Origin: JACVRW01 sp963820315
GTDB taxonomy: Bacteria > Actinomycetota > Thermoleophilia > Solirubrobacterales > Thermoleophilaceae
NCBI GenBank assembly: GCA_963820315.1
Contig: CAWFZK010000030.1
Coordinates: 62,001 to 126,000, forward strand
Direction of reading: 5' to 3'
Length of the DNA: 64,000 nucleotides
Shown here one piece after another: positions 35,910 through 44,157 of the stretch (the stretch's first letter is position 1; every line of letters starts with the position of its first letter). A program made the position numbers and the translations under genes. The notes under the pieces are model-generated. The model did not search any database and was not told where the DNA came from. It saw nothing but the letters and a program-made list of their open reading frames with translations.

Positions 35910-36595
35910 GATCCACCTCCGAGCGAAGCGGGCACCCGCAGCGAACCGCGCGGCGCCTCCTTGGCGGGAGCGACCGACTCGAAGGAGACGGTCACGTCGA
36001 ACTGGTAGAGCGGACCGCAGCTTTCGATGCTCGCCTCGCCGTCGGCAGCCTCCTGCGCCGACTGGTTCAGCTTCACGTCGGTCGCGCGGTGGAGCTGGCC
36101 CATGCGCACCATCAGCGTCGCCACCTCGGACTGCTTCTTCGTGCAGCCGACGAAGGTCGCCGTGGGGCTGAGCGCGCCGCCGGCGGTCGGCGTCGCGGTC
36201 TCACCGGTGGGGCTCGCCTCGCCGACGACAGACGCAGACGTCGTCCTCAGCCAGCTGCCCTCGGGCATGATCATCGACACCTCGCGCATGAGGCGCTCCC
36301 AGTCGAAGCGCGTCTGCGCGGTCGTGACGACCGAGGCGAGCCGCTGATCCTTGATCGCGGCGAAGTTCGTGAACGAGCCGAGCGCGGCGGCCTGGGCCTC
36401 TAGCGCGTCGGCCTCCTGCTTCGCCTCGGCGGCCTTCGTCTCGTTCTCGTTGACCTGGTTGGAGGTCAGAACGTAGGCGACTGCCATGACGAGGAAGACG
36501 GCCAGCACGCCGACGATGGCGTAGGCGGAGCCGGAGGCCTTGCCGGTCGCCTTTGCGCGGCGCTGCTCCGTCGGGATGAGGTTGACGGCCCTCAT
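35906..36595 (-). CDS. pilN: type IV pilus assembly protein PilN-like
   Basis: 229 residues. It begins MRAVNLIPTEQRRA, the PilN signature (NLIP) that binds PilM, then a membrane helix (about 27-46), a coiled coil (about 50-80), and FDWERLMREVSMIMPEGSWL as in the PilN periplasmic domain. The region around 125-150 is Thr/Pro-rich. It overlaps pilM and pilO by 4 bases each. Confidence 0.92.
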   Translation of the reverse strand: MRAVNLIPTEQRRAKATGKASGSAYAIVGVLAVFLVMAVAYVLTSNQVNENETKAAEAKQEADALEAQAAALGSFTNFAAIKDQRLASVVTTAQTRFDWERLMREVSMIMPEGSWLRTTSASVVGEASPTGETATPTAGGALSPTATFVGCTKKQSEVATLMVRMGQLHRATDVKLNQSAQEAADGEASIESCGPLYQFDVTVSFESVAPAKEAPRGSLRVPASLGGGS

Positions 36596-37521
36596 GCGCT
36601 CGTCCCCATGGCGAGGCCGGCGGCCACGGTGAAGCGGTGCCGATCCTCGCCGGCGAGCGCGGATGAATCCAGCGCGCCGAGCGGGGCGGCGACCGACGTC
36701 GGTAGCCCGAGGTGCACACCGAGGCTGTCGGCCAACTCGGCGTCACTGGAGCCGGGGCCGGACAGCACGACCTCACCGACGGGCTTCGCCTGAGGCTGGG
36801 TCATGTAGTAGTCGATCGACAGCCGGATCTCGTCGGCGAGCCGCGAGCCCGCGTCCTCGTCCTCCCAGACCGCGGACAGCGGCCGGGTGAAGAAGCAGGT
36901 GGTGCCGACGGCGATCGCCAGGTTGCTGACGCCGCCGAGGTGGCAGAAGACGCGTGCGGTGTCCTCGGGGCCGGTCGCCGAGGCGGCGGCCAGGGTGCGT
37001 ACCAGCGCGAACGCGTCGAGGTCGACCCCCTCCGGCTTGAGGCCGGCCTTCTTGGCGGCCTCGAGCAGCGCGTCGATCATCGAGCGCCGGGCGGCGACGA
37101 GCACGATCTGCATGCGCGGGCTGCCGTCGAGCGCCTCGGCGTAGCCCGCCACATGGTGGTCGAGCACCGCCTCGTCGAGCGGCATCGCGATCGCCTCGGC
37201 GGCCTGGAAGCGGACGGCGGCGTCGCGCTGCTTGGGGTCCTCGATGCGCGGCAGCTCGACCACGCGGACCACGATCTGCTGGTTCGCGACGCCGAGCCGG
37301 ACGCTCTTGGGAAGACCGGCCTGCTGGACGAAGCGCTTGAGCGCCTCGGCGAGCCCGTCGCGGTCCACGACCTCACCGTCGCGGACGAGCCCGGCGGGCA
37401 GCTCGAGGCTGGCGCCACGCACGACGCGACCGGAGTCGACCTGGGCGGCTGCGAGGTAGCGGCCGTCGATATCGAGACCGACCACGCCGCGTTCTGAGTT
37501 CTTACGGAGGGAGAACGCCAT
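36592..37521 (-). CDS. pilM: type IV pilus assembly protein PilM (actin-like ATPase)
   Basis: 309 residues with the ASKHA fold: VVGLDIDGRYLAAAQV (phosphate 1), FVQQAGLPKSVRLGVANQQIVVR, VDLDAFALVRTL, FCHLGGVSNLAIAVGTTCFFTRPL (phosphate 2) and VVLSGPGSSDAELADSL (adenosine). PilM forms the cytosolic ring that recruits PilN. GGAGAG at 37529-37534 serves ATG 37521. The 83-base gap before it contains a GTCCAG-CGGAT-CTGGAC hairpin just after the prepilin peptidase stop. Confidence 0.95.
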   Translation of the reverse strand: MAFSLRKNSERGVVGLDIDGRYLAAAQVDSGRVVRGASLELPAGLVRDGEVVDRDGLAEALKRFVQQAGLPKSVRLGVANQQIVVRVVELPRIEDPKQRDAAVRFQAAEAIAMPLDEAVLDHHVAGYAEALDGSPRMQIVLVAARRSMIDALLEAAKKAGLKPEGVDLDAFALVRTLAAASATGPEDTARVFCHLGGVSNLAIAVGTTCFFTRPLSAVWEDEDAGSRLADEIRLSIDYYMTQPQAKPVGEVVLSGPGSSDAELADSLGVHLGLPTSVAAPLGALDSSALAGEDRHRFTVAAGLAMGTSA

Positions 37522-37604
37522 TGAAGTTCTCTCCGGTTATCGACGCAGCGCTGGACGTCCTTAGCCCGAGCAGCGAAATGTCCAGATCCGCTGGACGGGG
37601 GCGT

Positions 37605-38360
37605 CTACTCGGCGAGGAAGTTGTCCCTGTAGAGCTCGATGAGCTCGGGACCGGCGAGCACCGCGACGATGCCGCCAAGGGCGAGGAAGACGCCGAAGGG
37701 GACGGCCTTCTTGCGCGCGGATGCGCCCTCGCGCGCGATCATCCCGAGGCCGACGAGCGAGCCGGCCAGGAAGGCGATGAGCAGCGCGGGTATGACGGAC
37801 AGGCCCAGATAGACGCCCATCGCGCCGGCGAGCTTGACGTCTCCCATCCCCATACCGCGCGGGTATGCGAGCACGGCGAGGAAGAGGAACGTGAAGGCGC
37901 CGGCGCCGGCAATGAGGTTCTCCGCGAGGTCGGCGCGGTCCACGAGCAACGTGGCGACCACGCCGTACGCGGCGAGCGGATAGACGATCTTGTTGGGCAG
38001 GAGCCGGTGGTCGAGATCGATCGCGGCGAGCGCGATCAGCGCCGCCACGAATGGCAGCTCGAGCAACAGATCGTCGTCGAATCCGTTGACCGCGACGACC
38101 GCGGCGAAGGCGGCGGCGGTGAGCAGCTCGACGATGGGATAGCGGGAAGAGATGCGAACGCCGCACTTGCGGCACTTGCCGCGCAGCATCAGCCACGAGA
38201 TCACGGGGATGTTGTCCCAGGGCCGCACGGGCGCGTCACACGACGGGCAATGCGATCCCGGGCTGACGAGCGACTCGCCGACGGGAACCCGGTAGGCGAC
38301 CACGTTCAGGAAGCTGCCGATCAGGGCGCCGAATAAGCCGGTTGCAAGGAGGGCGGGCAT
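37605..38360 (-). CDS. pilD: type IV prepilin peptidase (leader peptidase/N-methyltransferase)
   Basis: 251 residues from ATG 38360. The N-terminal part has the zinc-binding CPSCDAPVRPWDNIPVISWL and KCRKCG cytosolic domain. The aspartyl protease residues lie in AIDLDHRLLPNKI and GMGMGDVKLAGAMG (GxGD). About seven membrane segments. It should cleave the leader of the pilins encoded upstream. It is 31 bases downstream of the pilX-like gene. Confidence 0.96.
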   Translation of the reverse strand: MPALLATGLFGALIGSFLNVVAYRVPVGESLVSPGSHCPSCDAPVRPWDNIPVISWLMLRGKCRKCGVRISSRYPIVELLTAAAFAAVVAVNGFDDDLLLELPFVAALIALAAIDLDHRLLPNKIVYPLAAYGVVATLLVDRADLAENLIAGAGAFTFLFLAVLAYPRGMGMGDVKLAGAMGVYLGLSVIPALLIAFLAGSLVGLGMIAREGASARKKAVPFGVFLALGGIVAVLAGPELIELYRDNFLAE

Positions 38361-38391
38361 GGCTCGGGCGAAGGTAAGCGGGGGTCTACGG

Positions 38392-39627
38392 TCAGTTTCC
38401 GTCGGGGGGCACGATCTCGTGCCAGGTGTTCTGCACGACACCGGCGGTCCCTACGGCCTTGATGTCATCGAACGCGAAGCTGTTGTAAACGATGTTGTCG
38501 CCGCTCGAGCCGGCGTACACGCCGCCGTTGCCGTCCACGAGCACGCCGCCTCGGATGGCGGACGTGCCTGACGTCTCGACCAGCCGCTCGCCGGCGGAGT
38601 TGTCGAGGTTGGCGTTGTAGACGACGCCCCAGAACTCGATGTTGCCGCCGAAGTCGACGGTTCCGCGTTCGAGGACGTACAGACCGGGGTTCGCCTGCGT
38701 GTTGCAGCACTTGCTTCCGCCCGGTGCGCCGGGCGCGCTGTTCGTGTAGCGGCAGGTGCCTGCGTTCTTCACGTACACGACATCACCGTTCGGATTAGAT
38801 GGGCAGCCCTGGTACCAAGTCCCGTTTGCCTTGGCCACTTCTTCTAGTGCCAGCAGGTCTTCCTGGTCGATGGCGATCGGGTTTGGGTACTGGAGCTGGT
38901 AGTTGCCGGGTGGCTGCAGCTGCGGGCCCTTGGTCGGGTTGAGGTCGATGCAGGTCGACTGCGGCGGACTGGCGCAGCGGACTGCGACGCCGAGCGAACC
39001 CGTGGAGTTGACGAGCGGCCGGCCGCCGTGCCCGCCCGAGTTCTTGCCGTGGAGGTAGCCGGACAGGATCGCGTAGCGCGGGAACGCGACGATCCGGTCC
39101 TCGATCTTCACCCAAGCAACGATCGCGCGCGTCTCGCCGCGCACGACCGCCTCCGAGCGCACCCACACATGGCGGTTGTTGTCCCTGTCGTAGCGGGCCC
39201 AGCCGGGCATGGCGAGGTAATCGTCCTTCCAGAAGCGCACCGGGTTGCCGACCGGGTCCGTGTCGTCGAGAACCTGAGTGCTCCATTCGGTGTCCGGGCC
39301 GAAGTCGACCTGCCCGGCGCCCTCGTAGCTGCGCAGCAGCTGATCGCTATCCGGGCAGAAGTACTGGTCGCCGGACCCGGGGCAGCCCTGTGTCGGATAG
39401 GGACGCGACAGGGTGCCGGTGCCGCGGCGGCCGAGGATGAAGGTCTGGGCCGAGAGCGCCGCCTCGGCGAGGTTGAACGAGGACTCGCGCTCGCGCTCCG
39501 TCCTCGAGTGGCTCGTCTGGGTGTCGACCTGGGCGGCGACCGAGAAGCCGATGCCGATCATGATCGCCATCAGCAGCATCGCGGTCACGATCACGTTCCC
39601 GCGCTCATCCGACAGGCGATTCTTCAT
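38392..39627 (-). CDS. PilX-like minor pilin/pilus tip protein
   Basis: 411 residues from ATG 39627, overlapping the previous stop (ATGA). A short basic leader (MKNRLSDERG) is followed by a hydrophobic helix NVIVTAMLLMAIMIGIGFSV; unlike true prepilins there is no FTLIE and no Glu at +5, as is common for PilX/GspK. The rest is a large beta-rich domain with Cys-containing stretches (QGCPGSGDQYFCPDSDQ, CRYTNSAPGAPGGSKCC) and Asn/Gly-rich repeats. Likely at the pilus tip. Confidence 0.8.
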   Translation of the reverse strand: MKNRLSDERGNVIVTAMLLMAIMIGIGFSVAAQVDTQTSHSRTERERESSFNLAEAALSAQTFILGRRGTGTLSRPYPTQGCPGSGDQYFCPDSDQLLRSYEGAGQVDFGPDTEWSTQVLDDTDPVGNPVRFWKDDYLAMPGWARYDRDNNRHVWVRSEAVVRGETRAIVAWVKIEDRIVAFPRYAILSGYLHGKNSGGHGGRPLVNSTGSLGVAVRCASPPQSTCIDLNPTKGPQLQPPGNYQLQYPNPIAIDQEDLLALEEVAKANGTWYQGCPSNPNGDVVYVKNAGTCRYTNSAPGAPGGSKCCNTQANPGLYVLERGTVDFGGNIEFWGVVYNANLDNSAGERLVETSGTSAIRGGVLVDGNGGVYAGSSGDNIVYNSFAFDDIKAVGTAGVVQNTWHEIVPPDGN

Positions 39628-40511
39628 GGGCACACCACTCCAGTTCCATTCGCGCAGACGTTCTCGGTCGAAACGGCCTCGAGCGACGCGTCCTTCACGA
39701 TCAGCTTGATGTCACGCCAGCCGGCGGCGGGCGGCGTGTAGGTCAGGACGATTCCCTCTCCCACCTTCTTGCTCTCCTGCATGTCCCACCACTCGAAGCC
39801 GAGCGCCTTCTCCTCCGGGTCGGTCGACTCGGAGGCGTTCAGGAAGACGTTGCCTCCGGGCATGGCGGCCCAGGAGAAGGAGGCCGTCGGCGCGCGGTTC
39901 TGGTTGCGCAGGAAGACGGACGACTGGAGCGTGACCTCCGCGGGGCTCCGCTCGGGATCGACGTCGACGAAGAGACGCGCGCTCACCTCGGTGATCGCCG
40001 AGCGATCGGCCGCGTTGTAACTGAAGAGCGGCCTGGCCTCGTTCACGATCTCGTCGGCGACGGGAATGGTCTTGGTCCAGCCCGGCCCGGGACAATCCCT
40101 GGCCGAGGGCACTCCCGGCGGTAGCGCGCTCATCCAGGTCTGGGTCTGCCGGTAGAGCCGGTCCGCGACGGCGTCGAGGCAGTACCGCACGCGCGTGGTG
40201 TTCTGCGCGTTGAGGCTGCCCGGGGGCTTCTCCTTGCCCTCCGACTGGAAGATCACATCGAGTCCCTCGTAACGGTCCACCGCAAGCGGCAGGTAGGGCG
40301 TCGGGCTGGCGAGGTTGCGCAGGTCGCGCGACATCAGGTCCATCCCTCGTCGCGCCTGCTCCTGGGCCTCGTTCTGCTGCTCGTTCGTCTTGACGTTGCG
40401 CTCGAAGTTGTTGAACGTCGTGAGCGTCGCGCCTAGCACGATCAGCATCAGGACTGAGGCCATGAGGAGTTCGACCAGCGTCATCCCCTGCTCTTCGCGG
40501 AGGCGCGCCAT
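39624..40511 (-). CDS. PilW-like minor prepilin
   Basis: 295 residues. The class III signal is MARLREEQG followed by MTLVELLMASVLMLIVLGAT, with Gly at -1 and Glu at +5. A globular domain follows (RYCLDAVADRLYRQTQTWMS) and then a PKD-like segment near the C-terminus (APTASFSWAAMPGGNVFLNA, STDPEEKALGFEWWD), suggesting extracellular binding. TGATG overlap with the upstream PilV-like gene. Confidence 0.86.
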   Translation of the reverse strand: MARLREEQGMTLVELLMASVLMLIVLGATLTTFNNFERNVKTNEQQNEAQEQARRGMDLMSRDLRNLASPTPYLPLAVDRYEGLDVIFQSEGKEKPPGSLNAQNTTRVRYCLDAVADRLYRQTQTWMSALPPGVPSARDCPGPGWTKTIPVADEIVNEARPLFSYNAADRSAITEVSARLFVDVDPERSPAEVTLQSSVFLRNQNRAPTASFSWAAMPGGNVFLNASESTDPEEKALGFEWWDMQESKKVGEGIVLTYTPPAAGWRDIKLIVKDASLEAVSTENVCANGTGVVCP

Positions 40512-42025
40512 CAGCCGCCGGGTCCCGCCGTGATGCCGGCGCTCGGCATCGATTCGCCGAAGTCGTCGTCGACCGCCGTGACGTAGTAGGTGTGCGCCTG
40601 GCTGTCGGGCGCGTGCTCGAACCACGCGACTTGGCCACCGCCCGGGTAGAAAACTCCGTGGCGGTTCACGTAGGCGACGCCGTCGCGGTAGATGCGGTAG
40701 AAGGCCACCTGGCCGTCGGCGTCGGCGGGCGCGTCCCAGCCGACCACCACGACGCCGCTGGGCGCCGCCAGGCCGTCCGGGCCGAGGCAATCGACCTGGC
40801 CGCCGATGCAGCTGTGCAGGTTCGTCGGCGCGTCGGGCACGGTGTTGGCTCCGCCCACGGTGACCGGCGCGCTCAGCTCGCCCTCCCTCAGGGAGGCGTC
40901 CGAGAGCTTGTCGAGCGCGCGGATCCAGTAGGTGTAGCCGGCCGCGCCGGGGGGATCGTCGAGACACGTGGTCTTCGTGGTGTAGGCGACTTGGTCGCCG
41001 TCGATGCAGTCGACCTGCGTCGCGGCGGCGGGGTCCGTTCCGGCGCTGCGGTAGACCTCGTAGCCCTCGACGTCGCACTCCGGGGTGCTGTTCCACTGGA
41101 GGTCAACGCGGTTGCCGTTCTCGTTTCGCCCCCCGTCGAAGTCCTCGACAGCGAGCGGCGCGCGGCGGTTCAGGATCACTGTCAGCGCGCGCGGGGCGCC
41201 GGCGCGGCCCTGGTTGTCGAACGCATCCGCCTGGATGACGTACGTGCAGTCGTGGTAGGCGATCGAGCCGTCGGGGCGGTCGAAGTCCCAGTCGAAGGTC
41301 CAGTTGATCGGGCCGCGGTCTGCCTTCCCCTGGCTGTCTCCGCCCACGGACCAGTCAACCTCGGCGGCCGAGCTCGAGGTCGTCGCGGCGAAGCTCGCGT
41401 GGTCGACGTTGCTCTCGATCCTGACCTGGTCGTTGCTCGTCGACGTCGGGAACGTCATGGCGAGGCCGGCAACCGACGGGCCGAGGCCGCCGACCGGGTT
41501 GATGATCGAGGAGGTCTGGGTGACGCTCGCCTCGGCGCCGCGCGCTTTCCAGTGGAGCGTCACGCGGACGCGCTTGTAGTCGTCGGGGTTGCGGTCCCGC
41601 GACGGCTGCCCCGGCGGCAGGCGGTCGCTGTCCGGGCAGATCTCGACAACCGTCGGCATGCTGCCCAGCTCGTCCTTGGGGTCGTCGAGCGAGCACACCG
41701 TGAGCGTCATGCGGTAGCTGATGTCGCGCTGGCGGATCGTGTAGGCCGGAGTCGGGCTTACGTCGGCGAGTCCCGGGCGGCTGCTGAGAGCGGCGACGAG
41801 CTCGTTTGCCGTGAGGTCGCGATAGCGGACCGAGCGCGACACCTCGATCACGGACCGGGCAATGTTGGTGGCACCTTCGCGAGCCTTCGTCTTCGACGTC
41901 ACGGCGTTGGCGCCGTCGAGCATCGCGACCACGCCGAGGACGCCCACGAGGAGCACGACGATCGCAACCAGCACCTCGACGAGGGTGAAGCCGCGCTCGC
42001 CTGCGCGGTGAGTGCCTGCGCTCAT
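40511..42025 (-). CDS. PilV-like minor prepilin with fibronectin-type C-terminal domains
   Basis: 504 residues, much longer than a usual PilV (about 150-200). The class III signal is MSAGTHRAGERG then FTLVEVLVAIVVLLVGVLG. After a pilin-like segment (to about 165) come beta-sandwich domains: one with VDWSVGGDSQGKADRGPINW, then two fibronectin type III-like units (VDLQWNSTPECDVEGYEVYR, about 310-385; VVVVGWDAPADADGQVAFYR, about 425-500). This looks like an adhesive minor pilin. First gene after the pilA terminator. Confidence 0.87.
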   Translation of the reverse strand: MSAGTHRAGERGFTLVEVLVAIVVLLVGVLGVVAMLDGANAVTSKTKAREGATNIARSVIEVSRSVRYRDLTANELVAALSSRPGLADVSPTPAYTIRQRDISYRMTLTVCSLDDPKDELGSMPTVVEICPDSDRLPPGQPSRDRNPDDYKRVRVTLHWKARGAEASVTQTSSIINPVGGLGPSVAGLAMTFPTSTSNDQVRIESNVDHASFAATTSSSAAEVDWSVGGDSQGKADRGPINWTFDWDFDRPDGSIAYHDCTYVIQADAFDNQGRAGAPRALTVILNRRAPLAVEDFDGGRNENGNRVDLQWNSTPECDVEGYEVYRSAGTDPAAATQVDCIDGDQVAYTTKTTCLDDPPGAAGYTYWIRALDKLSDASLREGELSAPVTVGGANTVPDAPTNLHSCIGGQVDCLGPDGLAAPSGVVVVGWDAPADADGQVAFYRIYRDGVAYVNRHGVFYPGGGQVAWFEHAPDSQAHTYYVTAVDDDFGESMPSAGITAGPGG

Positions 42026-42090
42026 CTGGAGTCTGCTCGACTCAAACGCGGCGCGGCTCGATAGGACATCTGGCCAGCAGGGCTCCGTCG

Positions 42091-42110
42091 CGCTATCGGA
42101 TCCGATAGCG
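42091..42110. promoter_or_regulatory. perfect 20-bp palindrome upstream of the minor pilin operon
   Basis: CGCTATCGGATCCGATAGCG is self-complementary over all 20 bases and lies 65 bases upstream of the PilV-like ATG, between it and the pilA terminator. Size and position fit an operator for a dimeric regulator. No known consensus is recognised. Confidence 0.6.
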
Positions 42111-42136
42111 GCCCACCGAATGAGCGCTCGGCTCAG

Positions 42137-42179
42137 AACGACGAAGGGCGGGCCCGAAGGCCCGCCCCTGTGTCGTTCA
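42137..42179 (-). terminator. terminator after pilA
   Basis: A 9-bp GC stem (42146-42154 with 42159-42167) closes a 4-base loop, and a second outer stem GAACGAC/GTCGTTC (42137-42143 with 42173-42179) encloses it. It starts 15 bases after the pilA stop. It would end most pilA transcripts and let a fraction read into the minor pilin genes, giving high major-pilin levels. Confidence 0.8.
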
Positions 42180-42193
42180 GGCTGGTGCGCCGT

Positions 42194-42631
42194 CTACCAC
42201 TCGCCGTTGTTACAGCCGTGGTCCTCGGTGCAGGTCTTGCTGACTGCCGGTGTCGCGCTCGTGTCCTTGGCGTACGTGAACGTCGCGCCCGACTTCGACA
42301 GGCCGACGAGCGTGTACGTCTCGTCGCCGAGGCCCGAGATCTGGACCTGGCCCTCGCCCGCGCCGATCTCGATACCGCTGCCCTCGATGTCCGTGTTGGT
42401 GGCATCGCAGTCGGCGTAGGACTCCGCCGTCGTGAAGCACGACTCCATGTGGGAGACCAGGTTGCGGACGTTGGACTTGGCCTCGGAATCCTGACCCTTC
42501 GCCCGCTGGCCGAGGAAGGCCGGCAGCGCGATAGCAGCCAGGATGCCGATGATCAGGATGACAACGAGCAGCTCGATGAGCGTGAAGCCCTCCTGCCCGT
42601 TGTGAATGCGCTCGCGGAGCTTCCGCAGCAT
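42194..42631 (-). CDS. pilA: type IV major pilin (PilA-like)
   Basis: 145 residues. Leader MLRKLRERIHNGQEG, then mature FTLIELLVVILIIGILAAIA, with Gly at -1, Phe at +1 and Glu at +5, and the long N-terminal helix. The globular part is small, with Cys pairs (ESCFTTAESYADCDATN; KTCTEDHGCNNGEW) that probably form disulfides. A strong ribosome site AAGGAGGAG lies at 42637-42645. Upstream, 42646-42813 has no gene. Confidence 0.96.
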   Translation of the reverse strand: MLRKLRERIHNGQEGFTLIELLVVILIIGILAAIALPAFLGQRAKGQDSEAKSNVRNLVSHMESCFTTAESYADCDATNTDIEGSGIEIGAGEGQVQISGLGDETYTLVGLSKSGATFTYAKDTSATPAVSKTCTEDHGCNNGEW

Positions 42632-42813
42632 GTTGTCTCCTCCTTGAAGGTGACGTTGATTGGGTGGGTCTGTGCCGGGAGCTCCGGGCCCGTTGCCTCG
42701 GTCTTCCAGCTTCCGCTCGGGTCATCGACCTCCCCGGGGGGTGCCTGTAGAAGCCGCACGCGCCGCTGGACAACCGTCCGAACGCGTTCGCGGCCGTCCC
42801 TACCATCCGCTGC

Positions 42814-43269
42814 GTGCACATCCGCCGCGCTCTGCTGCTGTTCGCGATAGTCCTGGGCCTGGCTGCCGTGGCGGCATCGCTCTCGCGGACTGGCGACGAG
42901 GATCCGCCGCGCCCGCCGGAGCAGGCCACCACGTCGACGCCGGAGCAGGACACCACCCCGCGCGCTGCGCCACGCGAGGAGACGACCGAGGTGGCGGACG
43001 GCAGCGCCACCGTCGAGATGAATGCCGCGGAGGACAAGAGCAGCCGGATCGAGGCCGGCCGCGCGACGACCCTCGAGGTCGCGGTCGTCGAGCCCGGCCA
43101 GGTGGACATCCCGGACCTGGGCCTGACCGCGGCGGCCGACCCGCTCACGCCGGCGCGCTTCGACCTCCTCGTGAGCTCGCCGGGGCGCTACGCGATCGAC
43201 TTCACCCCGTCCGAGGGCAACGAAGCTCGCAGCGCCGGGACGCTCGTGGTGAGCCCCGAGAGCGGGTGA
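42814..43269 (+). CDS. exported or membrane-anchored protein, function unknown
   Basis: 151 residues from GTG 42814. N-terminal hydrophobic helix (about 6-22, ALLLFAIVLGLAAVAAS), a Thr/Pro/Glu-rich linker (about 25-65), then a small beta domain ending VDIPDLGLTAAADPLTPARF, LVSSPGRYAIDFTPSE and GTLVVSPESG. The pattern resembles a cupredoxin-like or Ig-like fold without visible copper ligands. Divergent from pilA (182-base gap). The next gene starts within its stop (GTGA). Confidence 0.68.
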   Translation: MHIRRALLLFAIVLGLAAVAASLSRTGDEDPPRPPEQATTSTPEQDTTPRAAPREETTEVADGSATVEMNAAEDKSSRIEAGRATTLEVAVVEPGQVDIPDLGLTAAADPLTPARFDLLVSSPGRYAIDFTPSEGNEARSAGTLVVSPESG

Positions 43270-43688
43270 GGCAGGCCGCCGCAGCGCTGGCCGCCGTCGC
43301 CGCCCTCGCGGGCTGCTCGTCCGAGGACGACGACGAGCCCCGCACGAAAGCCGCACCCGCCGAGCCGCGCGCCGCGGCGCCGCGCCCGACTCCGCCGCGG
43401 CCGCTCCACTGCCCCGCCGGGTCCGGCAACTGCCGGGCGGCGGCCGGGCGCATCGTCTACGTCGAGCGCGTCGACCCGGACGGCGACGGCGACGCCCACT
43501 TCGTGCTCGTCTCGCGCGACTCGATCACCGGGCCCGGCATCTCGGTGATCGACGTCCGGCGTGACCTGCGTCCCTCGCCGCTGCCCGGCCCCGGCGACTG
43601 GGTCAGCGCGGTTGGCCCGGTCTACCAGGGCTCGTACGGCCAGCGCCAGATCGAGGCCGTGCGGATCCGCGTGCAGCGCCGGGGCTGA
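43266..43688 (+). CDS. lipoprotein, function unknown
   Basis: 140 residues from GTG 43266 overlapping the preceding stop. Signal VRQAAAALAAVAALAGCSS has a clear lipobox (LAGC), followed by a Pro/Ala-rich linker and an OB-like beta domain (GRIVYVERVDPDGDGDAHFV, ISVIDVRRDL, VYQGSYGQRQIEAVRIRV). Translation is coupled to the exported protein before it, so they may form one surface complex. The last 86 bases overlap the HIRAN gene on the other strand. Confidence 0.72.
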   Translation: MRQAAAALAAVAALAGCSSEDDDEPRTKAAPAEPRAAAPRPTPPRPLHCPAGSGNCRAAAGRIVYVERVDPDGDGDAHFVLVSRDSITGPGISVIDVRRDLRPSPLPGPGDWVSAVGPVYQGSYGQRQIEAVRIRVQRRG

Positions 43689-44157
43689 CCTCGCGCAGCT
43701 CGATCTCGCCACCGGCGGCGAGCAGCATCGTCAGGCCCGTGCGGGGGTCGCGCGGCGAAGGTCGCTGCTCGCGCAGCACGACGGCCGCCCACGGCCGGCC
43801 CGCGTCGATCTCGGGCGCGATCTCCTCCGCGAGCTCGCGCGGCACCCAGCCGACCTGCTCACCCGCGGCCGCGTGCACCGCGATCGCGTTCGGGTCGTGC
43901 TCGTTGCCGGGGTCGCGGCGCAGCTCGAGCGCGGAGCCCGGCTCCAGCTCGCTCGATGCCAGCGCCTCCCCGTGGAAGCGGGCCGCGCCGGCGACCCCCG
44001 CGACGCGCAGGCCGCGCTCGGCTAGCTCCGGAGCGTCGCGGCCGATGTAGCTGCCCGTGGCGGGGTCGACGAACTGGAAGCCCGCCAGCCACACGACGCC
44101 CCCATCGTCCGGGTACCAGTAGCGCTCCTCGAAGCTGACGTCGACAACGGCGGTCAT
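43603..44157 (-). CDS. HIRAN-domain protein
   Basis: 184 residues. The HIRAN core is ALASSELEPGSALELRRDPG, NEHDPNAIAVHAAAGEQVGW and VPRELAEEIAPEI, as in the DNA-end-binding domain of HLTF/Rad5. Here it stands alone without a helicase. The N-terminus contains WLAGFQFVDPATGSYIGRDA. Role unknown; DNA-damage recognition is possible. ATGA overlap with the GST gene upstream. The C-terminal about 28 residues are antisense to the lipoprotein and low-complexity. Confidence 0.75.
   Translation of the reverse strand: MTAVVDVSFEERYWYPDDGGVVWLAGFQFVDPATGSYIGRDAPELAERGLRVAGVAGAARFHGEALASSELEPGSALELRRDPGNEHDPNAIAVHAAAGEQVGWVPRELAEEIAPEIDAGRPWAAVVLREQRPSPRDPRTGLTMLLAAGGEIELREVSPGAARGSARPRSGAGRTSPGRPGQPR

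Noticed and set aside
42646..42813. Possible c-di-GMP-I riboswitch upstream of pilA
   Set aside because: The conserved CGCAAAGCC-type core and GAAA loop are not present; only a GC-rich leader is seen.
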